Assembly: GCF_944327235.1 (NCBI RefSeq)
Contig: NZ_CALVHE010000004.1
Location: 1 to 63,082 of the forward strand
DNA: 63,082 nucleotides
Source of the DNA: an uncultured Desulfovibrio sp.
Lineage (GTDB): Bacteria > Desulfobacterota > Desulfovibrionia > Desulfovibrionales > Desulfovibrionaceae
Reading direction: 5' to 3'
Position 1 is the stretch's first letter; each line of letters begins with the position of its first letter. The translations under genes and the position numbers were made by a program. Shown here piece by piece: positions 9,527-18,213 of this stretch. The notes below the pieces were generated by a model that did not search any database, had not been told where the DNA came from, and saw only the letters and a program-made list of their open reading frames with translations.

Positions 9527-10227
9527 GCGTGTTCCTCCGGCGGCCGCCGGTTTTGGCGGGCGAGCAGGCAGGTCCCCGCGCAGGCGGCCAGCACGGTGGC
9601 CATGACCACGTTCCATTGCCCCATGCCGGCGATCTTGAAGCCAAGGGAAAGCACGCCTGCCAGCAGGGCGGTCACGACGTGCAAGCGGCTCACGCACTGC
9701 GGCACCAGCAGCGCGAGGAACATGGCCGTCAGCGCATAATCGAGGCCCAGCGGGCGGACATCGGTCACCAGTTCGCCGCAAAAGACGCCGAGCGCCGTGC
9801 CGCCGACCCAGGCGGAATGTGCCGTGACGTTACAGGAATACAGGGTCGCCGTCGCAAGCTGCCAGCCTTTCTGGAACGCGCCGATATGCACGCCGAAGGT
9901 CTCGTCCGTGAGTTCGCAGCCGAAAAGGAAGCGCTGCCAGCGTTTGAGCGGGGCCAGATATTCCGCCAGCGCGGCGGACATGAGCAGATGCCGCAGATTG
10001 ACCACGAACACCGCCACCACCACCGAGGCCGCTCCGACGCCCGCCCCCCAGAGACCGGCGATGACGAACTGTCCTGAACCGGCAAAGAGCAGGACGGACA
10101 TGACGACCGCCAGCGCCGGCGGGATTTGGCTCTTGACGGCAAGCACGCCAAAGGCGAAACCTACGGGCACATAACCGAGAACAATGGGCAGGGCGCGGCG
10201 AACGCCTGCGCTGATGGGGGATGGCAT
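9523..10227 (-). CDS. azlC: AzlC-family branched-chain amino acid exporter large subunit
   Basis: 234-residue polytopic inner-membrane protein. RRALPIVLGYVPVGFAFGVL at the start and LFAGSGQFVIAGLW are hallmarks of AzlC/BrnF. About seven membrane spans. ATG 10227 has AGGAGGT just upstream; the much longer open frame to 10947 runs antisense to the MFS gene and is not real. First gene of a three-gene overlapping operon. Divergent from the MFS gene, with 111 bp between them for two promoters. Confidence 0.88.
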   Translation of the reverse strand: MPSPISAGVRRALPIVLGYVPVGFAFGVLAVKSQIPPALAVVMSVLLFAGSGQFVIAGLWGAGVGAASVVVAVFVVNLRHLLMSAALAEYLAPLKRWQRFLFGCELTDETFGVHIGAFQKGWQLATATLYSCNVTAHSAWVGGTALGVFCGELVTDVRPLGLDYALTAMFLALLVPQCVSRLHVVTALLAGVLSLGFKIAGMGQWNVVMATVLAACAGTCLLARQNRRPPEEHA

Positions 10228-10338
10228 ACGACCTCCTGCGGGCGACGGCCCGCAAATTGCGAGCCCCCTTGATAGCGCTTTCACACGGTACTGGCAAGGA
10301 TACGTCCGCGCGGGAGACCTGCTCCAGGGAGTTGCCCC

Positions 10339-11604
10339 ATGAACGATGAGTCCCGGCAGCATTCGCTGGCCGCTCTTTCTCTTTTGTGTTTTGCGCTGGC
10401 CGATGTCCGGGACGGGCTCGGCCCCTTTTTCGGGGTGTACCTGCAAAGTCACGGCTGGACTCCCGACGCCATCGGCTATGTGATGACGCTGGGCGGCCTC
10501 ATGGGCGTGGTGGCGGCTTCGCCGCTGGGGGCGCTCGTGGATGCCGCGCAGGACAAGCGCCGTCTGCTGATCGCCGTGGTCCTGGGCATCTTGCTGGCCG
10601 CTGTGGCCGTTTTCCTGTCTCCTTTGCCGCTGGTGGCCGGGGCGAGCCAGATCACGCAGGGGCTGCTGGCGGCGGCCGTGGCTCCACTCATCAGCGCGCT
10701 GAGCCTGGGGCTCGTGGGACAGGAAGGTTTGTCCGCCCGACTGGGCCGCAACGAGGCCTGGAACCATGCGGGCAATGCTGCCAGCGCGATGCTGGGCGGC
10801 GCGGTGGGCTGGTTTTACGGCATCGGCGGCGTGTTGCTGGTCATGGCGGGCATGGGGCTGCTCTCGCTGCTGGCCGTGCGGGGGATCCGTCCCCAGCATA
10901 TCGACTACGCCGCGGCGCGCGGGTTGGAAAAAAGCGTCCCCCCACAAGGCAAGCTCCAGAAATCAAGCCGTGAGGCCGGGCCTGCTCCTTCACATCTTGG
11001 TCTGCTGTTCAGCGACAAGGCGCTGCTTTGTACCGGCGGGATCATGCTGTTTTTCCATCTGGGCAATGCGGCCATGCTGCCCTTGCTCGGTCAGTCCGCC
11101 GTGGCCCATTTCGATGTGGACCCCGCCGTGTACACGGCATGTACGGTGCTGGTGGCGCAGGGGACCATGATCCTCACCGCGCTCTGGGCCGCCTCCATCG
11201 CGCCGCGTCGGGGCTACGGACCGGCGTTGTTCTGTGCCCTGATAGCCCTGCCCGTACGCGGCCTGATCGCCGGGTTCTGGCAGAGCCCGTGGAACATCGT
11301 GCCCGTGCAGATCCTGGACGGCGTGGGCGCGGGCATCATGGGCGTGGTGACGCCGGGCATGGTGGCCCTGCTGTTGCGCGGCAGCGGGCATATCAACCTC
11401 GGTCTGGGCATGGTGATGACGTTGCAGGGCATCGGCGCGGCCTTCAGTGCCTCCTGGGGCGGCATCGTGGCCCGGCACTACGGCTACGGCATGGCCTTCC
11501 TGGCGCTGTCGGTGGCTCCCTGTGTGGCCTTGCTGCTCCTGTTGCTGGGCATCCGCTGCCTGCCGCGTCTGCGTGCGGCGCTGGCGCGGCAGCAACTCCG
11601 CTAA
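10339..11604 (+). CDS. MFS transporter
   Basis: 421 residues with about 12 predicted membrane spans in two halves joined by a hydrophilic loop (about 195-220). GALVDAAQDKRRLL after the second span is the MFS motif-A position. GGGAG lies upstream of ATG 10339. The substrate cannot be inferred: no diagnostic motif and the neighbours (azlCD divergent, a putative metalloprotease downstream) are not informative. Confidence 0.75.
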   Translation: MNDESRQHSLAALSLLCFALADVRDGLGPFFGVYLQSHGWTPDAIGYVMTLGGLMGVVAASPLGALVDAAQDKRRLLIAVVLGILLAAVAVFLSPLPLVAGASQITQGLLAAAVAPLISALSLGLVGQEGLSARLGRNEAWNHAGNAASAMLGGAVGWFYGIGGVLLVMAGMGLLSLLAVRGIRPQHIDYAAARGLEKSVPPQGKLQKSSREAGPAPSHLGLLFSDKALLCTGGIMLFFHLGNAAMLPLLGQSAVAHFDVDPAVYTACTVLVAQGTMILTALWAASIAPRRGYGPALFCALIALPVRGLIAGFWQSPWNIVPVQILDGVGAGIMGVVTPGMVALLLRGSGHINLGLGMVMTLQGIGAAFSASWGGIVARHYGYGMAFLALSVAPCVALLLLLLGIRCLPRLRAALARQQLR

Positions 11605-11676
11605 AGACTTGCACAAAAGCGGCAGTCCGCGTATGGTTACGGATAACGATTCCCTTTAACGAAAAGGCAGGAACGT

Positions 11677-12699
11677 ATGTCGCAGAATGCTGAACCAGTT
11701 GGCGGCGTCGGCGCTCTCACAGGCATGAGCCCGGCGGGGACCGTCGATTATTTCCGGCAGACATCCCGGACGCCTGGTCGCGAGCAGGATCCTTACGGGC
11801 AGTTCGGCCCGACGCAGGAAAAAGACGCCGCGCAACAGGGGGGGAGTCCTTCCAGTCAGACCGGCGACAGCGTCCAGCTTTCTCCTGAAGCGGAACAGCA
11901 GCTCAAGGAGCTGAAACAGCGGGATGCGGAGGTGCGCGCGCATGAGCGGGCGCATATGGCCGCAGCCGGGCAGCACGCCATGGGCGGCGCCCAGTATACC
12001 TATCAGGCCGGGCCTGATGGCCGCCGCTACGCCATTGGCGGACACGTCAATATCGACACGTCTTCCGTGCCCGACGATCCGGAAGCGTCCGAAGAAAAAG
12101 CGCAGCAGGTGCGGCGGGCCGCCCTCGCGCCCGGCGATCCCTCGGCGCAGGATATGCAGGTAGCCGCGAAGGCTTCCCAGATGGAAGCCGAGGCCCGTGT
12201 GGATGCGCGCGAAGAGGAGCAGGACGAAACGCAGTCCGGGGCTTCTGACAGCGGCGCGTCCATGAACGTGGATCCCCTTACCAGTAGTCTGGCGGCGGGG
12301 CCCAACGTCAACATGGCGGCACAGGCTCCCGGCATGGCCGCCTCCGGAGCGAACCGTCAGGATGAGGCGCTGGGGAGCATCGAAACGGAACGCAGTTCCC
12401 GGCGGCAGGCCGCACAGGCCTATGAAAGCGCCAGTCTGGGCTTCCCCGCGACGGGAGAGCTGCCGCGTGCGGCTTCCGGCGACGGCGGTTCGTGGCGCAT
12501 GACCTCTGACGGCATCTTTGCCGCCTACAGCAGCAGCGGCAGCCAGTCGCAGCGTTCGCAGTCCTCCAGTGGCGAAAGCGTCTGGTCGGGCGTCAGCCCG
12601 CAGCGTGCCACGCGGGCCTACTCCGGCATGGCCGCCGGCGGCGCGGGCTTTGGCGTTTCCGCCAATGTGTCCGGCTCCATGTTCTCGTTCGCCGTGTAG
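11677..12699 (+). CDS. Putative metalloprotease, SprA-like (CJM1_0395 family)
   Basis: 340 residues. The recognisable domain (about 60-175) has LSPEAEQQLKELKQRDAEVR followed by AHERAHMAAAG, a zinc-protease HExxH motif, then YTYQAGPDGRRYAIGGHVNID. This pattern is that of the putative SprA-related metalloprotease family. The N-terminal 60 and C-terminal 165 residues are low-complexity (Ser/Gly/Gln/Ala). No signal peptide. GGCAGGAA precedes ATG 11677. A strong terminator follows, so it is the last gene of its transcript. Its substrate is unknown. Confidence 0.75.
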   Translation: MSQNAEPVGGVGALTGMSPAGTVDYFRQTSRTPGREQDPYGQFGPTQEKDAAQQGGSPSSQTGDSVQLSPEAEQQLKELKQRDAEVRAHERAHMAAAGQHAMGGAQYTYQAGPDGRRYAIGGHVNIDTSSVPDDPEASEEKAQQVRRAALAPGDPSAQDMQVAAKASQMEAEARVDAREEEQDETQSGASDSGASMNVDPLTSSLAAGPNVNMAAQAPGMAASGANRQDEALGSIETERSSRRQAAQAYESASLGFPATGELPRAASGDGGSWRMTSDGIFAAYSSSGSQSQRSQSSSGESVWSGVSPQRATRAYSGMAAGGAGFGVSANVSGSMFSFAV

Positions 12700-12722
12700 A
12701 CCGTTTCGCAATACGCTATACA

Positions 12723-12754
12723 AGCCCGTTCTCGTGAGAGAGCGGGCTTTTTTT
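12723..12754 (+). terminator. Intrinsic terminator after the metalloprotease gene
   Basis: AGCCCGTTCTC pairs with GAGAGCGGGCT (one G-T pair) around a short loop and is followed by a run of T's. It lies 24 bases after the stop. Confidence 0.9.
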
Positions 12755-12816
12755 GTGCCCGGCGTCGTCTTGCCGGACGGATCTGCGGTAGTGGCGCAAA
12801 CCGGTCGTTGCGGCAA

Positions 12817-12921
12817 TAGAGTTTTTTCCTTTGAAAAAGGCAAAATGCGAGGCGGCGGCACAGTGCCGTCCGGCCCAAAGTGAGCAGAAAAACCGCGTTT
12901 CTCCGCCTGAAAATGCCCCTA
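12817..12921 (+). repeat. R1 MITE-like repeat, copy C (internally deleted)
   Basis: 105 bp. Left end TAGAGTTTTTTCCTTTG and the AAGGCAAAATGCGAGGCGGC block match copy A closely, and the right tip CTGAAAATGCCCCTA is present. The block of about 42 bp with the GAA-loop hairpin is missing as one unit, so left and right parts are joined at CTCCGC|CTGAAAA. The rest of the gap (12922-13033) shows nothing recognisable. Confidence 0.8.
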
Positions 12922-13033
12922 TGACGAACGAGAGTGACACGGGCAGGCAGGCGGAGGACCTGGCAGAACACCGTGCGGACGGCATGTCGTGCCCCGGCAG
13001 CCTCAACGGGCAAGGAGAAAGGGGTTGCCGGAA

Positions 13034-13072
13034 AGAAGAGAGGCAAGGCCGTTTCCGGCCTTGCCTCTTCTT
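13034..13072 (-). terminator. Hairpin terminator of motA-motB
   Basis: A long stem pairs GAGGCAAGGCCG with CGGCCTTGCCTC around a 4-base loop, with a 2-base bulge and further AAGAAG/CTTCTT pairing. On the minus strand a TTCTTT-type tail follows. It lies about 80 bases after the motB stop. Confidence 0.6.
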
Positions 13073-13154
13073 CCCGCAGAGCGGGATGTCCGCCGGGCAT
13101 GATGCCCTCCATGCCCAACGGAATTATCATACGCTGGAATGCCTGCCAGCGCAA

Positions 13155-13862
13155 CTAGTAGACGACGCTGTAGCTCATGACCTCGGGACGGTGGAAAACG
13201 AATTCCACGCGCCGGTTGGCTGCCTTGCTTGCCTCGTCGATGCCGGGCTTGTAGGGGCGGGTATCCCCGTAGCATATCCCGCGCAACGTAGTCGGCTTGA
13301 TCCCCTGCGTGGTCAGATAATGCAGGGCGGCGGCGGCACGAGCGCCGGAGAGTTCCCAGCCGGAAGGATAATTGGGCTGGGCCTCGGCGGAGTCCGCATG
13401 GCCGCGTACCACAAGATACAGGTTGTACTCGCGCAGGATCTTCATCACGCTGCCGAGGACCTTCACACCCTGCGGGGACAATGCCGCCGAACCGGGCTGG
13501 AACATGGCGTCCGAATTGACACGCAGCTGTACGCCCACATCATCGGCGCTGATGCCCGAAGCGCTCTGCGGGATGGCGTCGGCCATGAGCATCTGCTGCA
13601 GCTTCTGGGCGATGGCGATGTGGGATTTCTCATTCTCCGAGATGCGGAGCGAATCCGTGCTGATGCGTGCCGTGTTCTGCAGGAAGGGGTTGTTGGAGAC
13701 CGGCGACGTGGCGCTGGAATCGTATTGCAGTTCCCCCTTGAAGTAGGCGGCAAGACCGGCCTTCGTCTCCGGGGAAACCGAGCTCAGTACCCACAGGAGA
13801 AGAAAAAAGGCCATCATGGCGGTCACAAAGTCCGCGTAGGCAACTTTCCATGCACCTGCCAT
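13155..13862 (-). CDS. motB: Flagellar motor stator protein MotB
   Basis: 235 residues. A short N-terminus is followed by one membrane span (AYADFVTAMMAFFLLLWVL) whose Asp in ADFVTAMMAFF is the proton-carrying residue. Residues about 130-228 form an OmpA-like peptidoglycan-binding domain (VVRGHADSAEAQ, WELSGARAAAAL, RRVEFVF). It anchors the stator to the wall and with MotA conducts ions. A perfect AAGGAGGATAT precedes the ATG. motA ends 38 bp upstream; the pair shares the sigma-28-type promoter at 14825-14851. Confidence 0.92.
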   Translation of the reverse strand: MAGAWKVAYADFVTAMMAFFLLLWVLSSVSPETKAGLAAYFKGELQYDSSATSPVSNNPFLQNTARISTDSLRISENEKSHIAIAQKLQQMLMADAIPQSASGISADDVGVQLRVNSDAMFQPGSAALSPQGVKVLGSVMKILREYNLYLVVRGHADSAEAQPNYPSGWELSGARAAAALHYLTTQGIKPTTLRGICYGDTRPYKPGIDEASKAANRRVEFVFHRPEVMSYSVVY

Positions 13863-13900
13863 ATATCCTCCTTAAAAGACTCGCCTTTCCCAGAGCGGGT

Positions 13901-14749
13901 TTAGGCGCTCCGCAGACGTTCTTCCATTTCCGCGAAGCGGGGCCGGAAGGGATAGGGGACGGCGCGGCGGCCATATTCCACGGCGATGAGCGGCGTTGCG
14001 CCACGGATGGCGGCGGAGACGGCTTCCTTGACGGCATTGAAATAGAAATGCTCTTCGGAAACGTAGTTCTCCAGCTTGGAGCCCATGGGACCAAACAGAC
14101 CGTAGCAGGAAAGGATACCGATGAAGGTACCCACAAGGGCCGCGGCGATGTAGTGGCCCAGCACTTCCGGGGGTTCGTTGATGTTGCCCATGGCGAGCAC
14201 GACGCCGAGCACGCAGGCCACGATACCCATACCAGGCATGGACTCGGCCATGTGCGTGATGGCGTGGGCGGGCAACAGGCCTTCACCCTGCATGGTGCGC
14301 ATGTCCACGTCCATGAGGCTGTTGATGTCGGCCGGGTCGCCGGTGGTCAGATAGACGCGCAGAGTGTCCCCGATGAAGTTGACCAGCGTCGTATTTTTGG
14401 AGATGCCGGGATACTTGCTGAAAATGGGGCTCGATTCCGGCTTTTCCACGTCGCTTTCCACGCTGATCACGCCTTCACGATGCATCTTGGTGAAGAGGGT
14501 GTACAGCAGCGCAAGGGTGTCCAGGTAACGGTCCTTGCTGGAGCCCGGGTCGGAAAAGAGGTTTTTCAAACTCTTGGTGATGAGTTTGAAGGTGTACTTT
14601 GTCTGCGAACCGAAGAACGCGCCCAGGCCGCAGCCAAGAATGATGATGAGTTCGGCGGGCTGAAAAAGGACGGACCATTCCCCGTGCGCCACAGTATAGC
14701 CCACGATCACGGAGGAGAAAACGACGATGAGGCCTATCAGAAGATACAT
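13901..14749 (-). CDS. motA: Flagellar motor stator protein MotA
   Basis: 282 residues, the usual size. Four membrane spans: two at residues about 3-20 and 32-50, and two near 170-220 after a large cytoplasmic loop. PGMGIVACVLGVVLAMG and ALVGTFIGILSCYGLFGPMG are the conserved MotA pore segments. It surrounds the MotB helix in the inner membrane and drives flagellar rotation. First gene of the motA-motB unit. Confidence 0.93.
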   Translation of the reverse strand: MYLLIGLIVVFSSVIVGYTVAHGEWSVLFQPAELIIILGCGLGAFFGSQTKYTFKLITKSLKNLFSDPGSSKDRYLDTLALLYTLFTKMHREGVISVESDVEKPESSPIFSKYPGISKNTTLVNFIGDTLRVYLTTGDPADINSLMDVDMRTMQGEGLLPAHAITHMAESMPGMGIVACVLGVVLAMGNINEPPEVLGHYIAAALVGTFIGILSCYGLFGPMGSKLENYVSEEHFYFNAVKEAVSAAIRGATPLIAVEYGRRAVPYPFRPRFAEMEERLRSA

Positions 14750-14824
14750 ACAGTCCCACCAGCGCCGGCAGCTAGCCGGGTTTACCTGCCCGGAAGGATT
14801 TCCGGAAAAATGCCATACCTTACT

Positions 14825-14851
14825 ATAACGCCCGGAGAAGAAAAATCTTTA
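14825..14851 (-). promoter_or_regulatory. Probable sigma-28 (FliA) promoter of motA-motB
   Basis: On the minus strand TAAA (14848-14851), exactly 15 bases, then GGCGTTAT (14825-14832), compared with the consensus TAAA-N15-GCCGATAA (5 of 8 in the second box). It lies about 75 bases before the motA start, the same distance as the perfect sigma-28 box before the chemoreceptor gene. Confidence 0.5.
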
Positions 14852-14871
14852 GCCTTCTTCGGACACATTGT

Positions 14872-16890
14872 CTATCTGCCCAGGATGCCGCGCATCAGCC
14901 CGCCCGCGCCGCGCACGGTCTTGTCGATGACGCTGCCGGCTCCCTTGGCCGTCTCGCCGGCGGTCTTGCCGGCCTGCGTGCCGCCTTCCAGCAGAGCGCC
15001 GGGCAGGCTCGTGGCCATGCGCGCGAGGAAGCGGGGATCCACCGTATAGGACAGATCGTCGAACGGCCCGTCGATGATGACCGGGACGGTCAGCCCCAGC
15101 GTATGGACATCGGCGGTAGCGTGCAGACGCTTGCGGGGCAGACTGGCCGTGGCCTGACCGTTGGCGCTGAGCGCGTCGGAACTGGCCACGATGGGCTTTG
15201 CGTTCACTTCTCCCTGCCGGACGACGAAGGGGACCTGCACGCGCGTGATCTGTTTGGGGATGGCGCCGCTCACGCCTGGTATGTCGCGGGGCAGGGCGGA
15301 AAGGGCCTGCAGGTGCAGGTCGCGCACTTCCAGCGCCCCCTTGCCGTCAAGCGAGGCCATGAGGTTTTCGCTGCTCTCGCCCGCGGCGCTGAGGTCCGCC
15401 GTGAGCCAGGCCTTGCCGTCGGCGGGGCGGCCCTTGCCCAGCATCTGGGTAAGGCCGCCGATGTCCACATCGTCCGCCTTGAGGCTCAGGGCATACCGTT
15501 TTTGCGGCAGATCCGCGCTGCCCGTCCCGGCGACGGCGCCGCCGCAGGCAAGGCGGCAGCGAAGATCCCGGAGGCGGTAGCGCCCCTTTTCTCCCTGCAG
15601 GCGCAGGGCCAGTCCCTGTACGCCCATCTCCTTGTACCGCAGGCTGTCGACAGCCAGACTGACGTCCAGAGTCGGAAAATCGGTGGTTGTTGAGGAGGTC
15701 ACGCGCTCCGTCCCCTTGCCGCCGGACGGCGAGGCTGGAGCCGCTGCCGTTGTGGGAGAAGCCTCTTCGGGCAGATAGTGTTCAATGACGATGTCGTTGA
15801 GGCGCAGGTTGCCGCGTATGGCCGTGTCTGGACGCAGGGAGAGGTCCAGCGAACCTTCAAGATGCGTCTTGCCGCGTGCGGCCTTGAGCTGGTGCAGCGC
15901 CACGCGGCTGGGCGAGCATTCGAGGCCCGTGGAGACCTCCAGCCTGTCCTCGCCCTGCTGCGGCAAGCGTACGCCCCAGAGGGCAGCCAGGGCGCGCGGC
16001 GCCGTGACCAGAGAGAGCGCGCCGGCAAAGCTCCGGGAGCCGAGGTCGGCCTCGCCCGACAGTTCGGCGCGGCTGGACGCGCAGGCCAGCGCCACATTCT
16101 GGAGGCGGAGTTTCCGAGTGGCGAAGTTCAGCGCGGCCTCTCCCTGCAGGGCCAGCGGGCCGAGGTCCTTCGGCAGGGGGCCGCTTTTCGGGGTCAGGCC
16201 AAGCTGCAGATCGCGGACAGTGAGATTGGGGGCCTGATAGCGCACTGTCGCCTTGAGGGCGAAGTTGCCGGAGATGTCCTGCCCTCCCTGTGACAGACTG
16301 TAGAAAAATCCGGTATCCACCGTCATGTCCGCATGGCGGCGAACGTTTTTCAGATCCAGATGCAGACCGTCGATGCCGAGCCGGTTGCCCACGGCATCGG
16401 TAAAGTTGATGCGGGCCTGTTCCACGCGTACCTGCCCCAGTTCCAGCGGCAGGACATCCGAGGGCACGTCAGCATCCGCGGCGGCGGGAGCCTGCGCGGA
16501 TGGGGCGGCCTCCTTTTCCTCGTGGGGCGTCCCGGCGGCAGGCGCGTGCAGGACGATGTCCAGCGCCGGGCCTGTGAGCGTGATCTCCTCCACGACGATG
16601 TTGCCGGAAAACAGAGGCGACAGGGCCACCCGCGCATGACCGCCGGCGGCGCTGACCGCAAGGCTCTTGTCCGCCTGTTCCCGTTTCCAGGCCAGTCTGC
16701 CGAAATCCACGCCCAGCGGGTAGAGGGAAAGACGGGGCGGATCGGTGAAGGTCACCGGCGCGCCGGTGGCCTTGTTGACCGCATCGGAGATGGTCGTGGC
16801 CACAAAGCCGGTATCGACCCGGGTAAGCACGAAGGCCCCGGCCGCCGCCAGCAGGATGAGAAGGATGGACCAGAGCAGAAAGCGTTTCAT
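14872..16890 (-). CDS. AsmA-family protein
   Basis: 672 residues. One N-terminal membrane anchor (MKRFLLWSILLILLAAAGAFVL) is followed by a long beta-rich periplasmic region. FVATTISDAVNKATGAPVTF and the C-terminal block GSADLPQKRYALSLKADDVDIGGL... with the repeated DGKGALEVRDLHLQ pattern fit AsmA-like proteins, members of the bridge-like lipid-transfer group thought to carry phospholipid towards the outer membrane. ATG 16890 has GGGAGAA 5 bases upstream and starts directly at the anchor; a frame to 16926 adds 12 unlikely residues. Downstream of the epimerase gene on the same strand. Confidence 0.75.
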   Translation of the reverse strand: MKRFLLWSILLILLAAAGAFVLTRVDTGFVATTISDAVNKATGAPVTFTDPPRLSLYPLGVDFGRLAWKREQADKSLAVSAAGGHARVALSPLFSGNIVVEEITLTGPALDIVLHAPAAGTPHEEKEAAPSAQAPAAADADVPSDVLPLELGQVRVEQARINFTDAVGNRLGIDGLHLDLKNVRRHADMTVDTGFFYSLSQGGQDISGNFALKATVRYQAPNLTVRDLQLGLTPKSGPLPKDLGPLALQGEAALNFATRKLRLQNVALACASSRAELSGEADLGSRSFAGALSLVTAPRALAALWGVRLPQQGEDRLEVSTGLECSPSRVALHQLKAARGKTHLEGSLDLSLRPDTAIRGNLRLNDIVIEHYLPEEASPTTAAAPASPSGGKGTERVTSSTTTDFPTLDVSLAVDSLRYKEMGVQGLALRLQGEKGRYRLRDLRCRLACGGAVAGTGSADLPQKRYALSLKADDVDIGGLTQMLGKGRPADGKAWLTADLSAAGESSENLMASLDGKGALEVRDLHLQALSALPRDIPGVSGAIPKQITRVQVPFVVRQGEVNAKPIVASSDALSANGQATASLPRKRLHATADVHTLGLTVPVIIDGPFDDLSYTVDPRFLARMATSLPGALLEGGTQAGKTAGETAKGAGSVIDKTVRGAGGLMRGILGR

Positions 16891-16930
16891 GGGTTCTCCC
16901 GTGAGGCTCTGCGGCAGGGCAGGCACGGCA

Positions 16931-16963
16931 TCCCCTCCCGGCGGCGTACCGGCCGGGAGGGGA
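16931..16963. other. Perfect 12-bp inverted repeat between epimerase and asmA-like genes
   Basis: TCCCCTCCCGGC and GCCGGGAGGGGA flank a 9-base loop. Very stable, but with no T-run on either strand, so a simple intrinsic terminator is not supported. It may slow polymerase or protect the 3' end of the epimerase transcript. Confidence 0.6.
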
Positions 16964-17008
16964 GAAGTTCAGGGGGCGCCGGGATGACCGGCGGACGGAG
17001 GGGCACTC

Positions 17009-18031
17009 CTACAGATTGGCGGCGTACCAGTCGCCTGCCAGGCGCAGGCCCCGGCGGACGTCCACCTGCGGATCGTAGCCCAGCAGGGTGCTGGCCCGGC
17101 TGATGTCGGCAAGGGAGTGGCGCACGTCCCCGGCCCGGAAATCGCGGTGCACGGCCTGGGCCTTCGCGGCTTCGGGCTTGTGGCGGGAGACCTCCTCGCG
17201 GATGAGGGCAAAGAGTTCATTGAGCGTCGTGCGCTGGCCGAAGGCCACATTATAGATCTTGTTGCGGGCCTCATCGGCGGCGAAGCTCGCCAGCAGGTTG
17301 GCCTGCACCACGTTGTCGATATAGCAGAAGTCGCGACTGGTCTCGCCGTCGCCGTTGACGTAGACGGTCTCGCCCTTGAGCAGGCTGGCGAACCATTGCG
17401 GGATGACCGCGGCATACGCCCCGTAAGGATCCTGCCGCTGGCCGAAGACGTTGAAATAGCGCAGGCCGATGGTCGTGAAGCCGTAGCAGGCGGCAAAAAC
17501 GTCGGCATATAGCTCGTTGACGTATTTGGTGACGGCATAGGGCGAGAGGGGGCGGCCTATCTTGTCTTCCACCTTGGGGAGTTCGGGCGAATCGCCGTAG
17601 GTCGAGGAGGAGGCGGCATAGACGAAACTCTTCACGCCCGCGTCACGGGCCGCGATCAGCATGTTGAGCTGTCCGTCGATATTGCAGCTGTTGGACAGCA
17701 GCGGATCGTCGATGGAGCGCGGCACCGAGCCGAGCGCGGCCTCGTGCAGCACATGGTCCACGCCTTCGCAGACGTGTCGGCAGGTGTCGAGGTCGCGGAT
17801 ATCGCCCTCCACGAAGCGGAAGCGATCCCACATTTCCGGCCCCACGGCCTCGCGCACCATGTCCAGGTTCTTCTGGTAGCCGGTGAGGAAGTTGTCCAGA
17901 CCGACCACGGTCTGGCCCAGTTTCAGGAGATGCTCCAGCAGGTTGGAGCCGATGAAGCCCGCCACGCCGGTCACGAGCCAGCGGGAGGGGCGCGCCTTCA
18001 TATCGTCACAAAGCGTATTCCATGTCAGCAT
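17009..18031 (-). CDS. WbpP-like UDP-N-acetylglucosamine 4-epimerase
   Basis: 340-residue SDR sugar epimerase. NAD site GVAGFIGSN, the [19 protein letters not shown] segment and the YAVTK catalytic pair are clear. [39 protein letters not shown] and [10 protein letters not shown] follow the WbpP/TviC group, which interconverts UDP-GlcNAc(A) and UDP-GalNAc(A). UDP-glucose 4-epimerase is less likely. AAGGATGT precedes the ATG. Divergent from the glycosyltransferase gene, with which it probably supplies surface-glycan assembly. Confidence 0.85.
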   Translation of the reverse strand: MLTWNTLCDDMKARPSRWLVTGVAGFIGSNLLEHLLKLGQTVVGLDNFLTGYQKNLDMVREAVGPEMWDRFRFVEGDIRDLDTCRHVCEGVDHVLHEAALGSVPRSIDDPLLSNSCNIDGQLNMLIAARDAGVKSFVYAASSSTYGDSPELPKVEDKIGRPLSPYAVTKYVNELYADVFAACYGFTTIGLRYFNVFGQRQDPYGAYAAVIPQWFASLLKGETVYVNGDGETSRDFCYIDNVVQANLLASFAADEARNKIYNVAFGQRTTLNELFALIREEVSRHKPEAAKAQAVHRDFRAGDVRHSLADISRASTLLGYDPQVDVRRGLRLAGDWYAANL

Positions 18032-18144
18032 AGTTACATCCTTGGCTGTTGCCGGGAGGCGGGGAGCGGCTCCCGGTGGATATGCAGTTTACGATGGAGC
18101 GTAACGGCTGTCAAAACTTCCGGGAGGAATGCGGCGGTTTTCTC

Positions 18145-18173
18145 TTTTCAGGCGGGGGCCTTGCTGGTATACC
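18145..18173 (+). promoter_or_regulatory. Candidate sigma-70 promoter of the glycan genes
   Basis: TTTTCA (18145-18150), 17 bases, TATACC (18168-18173). Each box matches the consensus at 4 of 6. It lies 40 bases before the glycosyltransferase ATG in the divergent gap. Confidence 0.4.
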
Positions 18174-18213
18174 CTGAAAAAAAGCGCCTGAATACAGGCC
18201 CAGGGGATTGCTC

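Noticed and set aside
11607..11632. Sigma-28-like box before the metalloprotease gene (TAAAGAC...GGCAG)
   Set aside because: Only three of eight bases match in the -10 box, against a full match before the chemoreceptor.
16931..16963. Perfect inverted repeat as an intrinsic terminator
   Set aside because: No T-run follows on either strand, so it is listed only as a hairpin.
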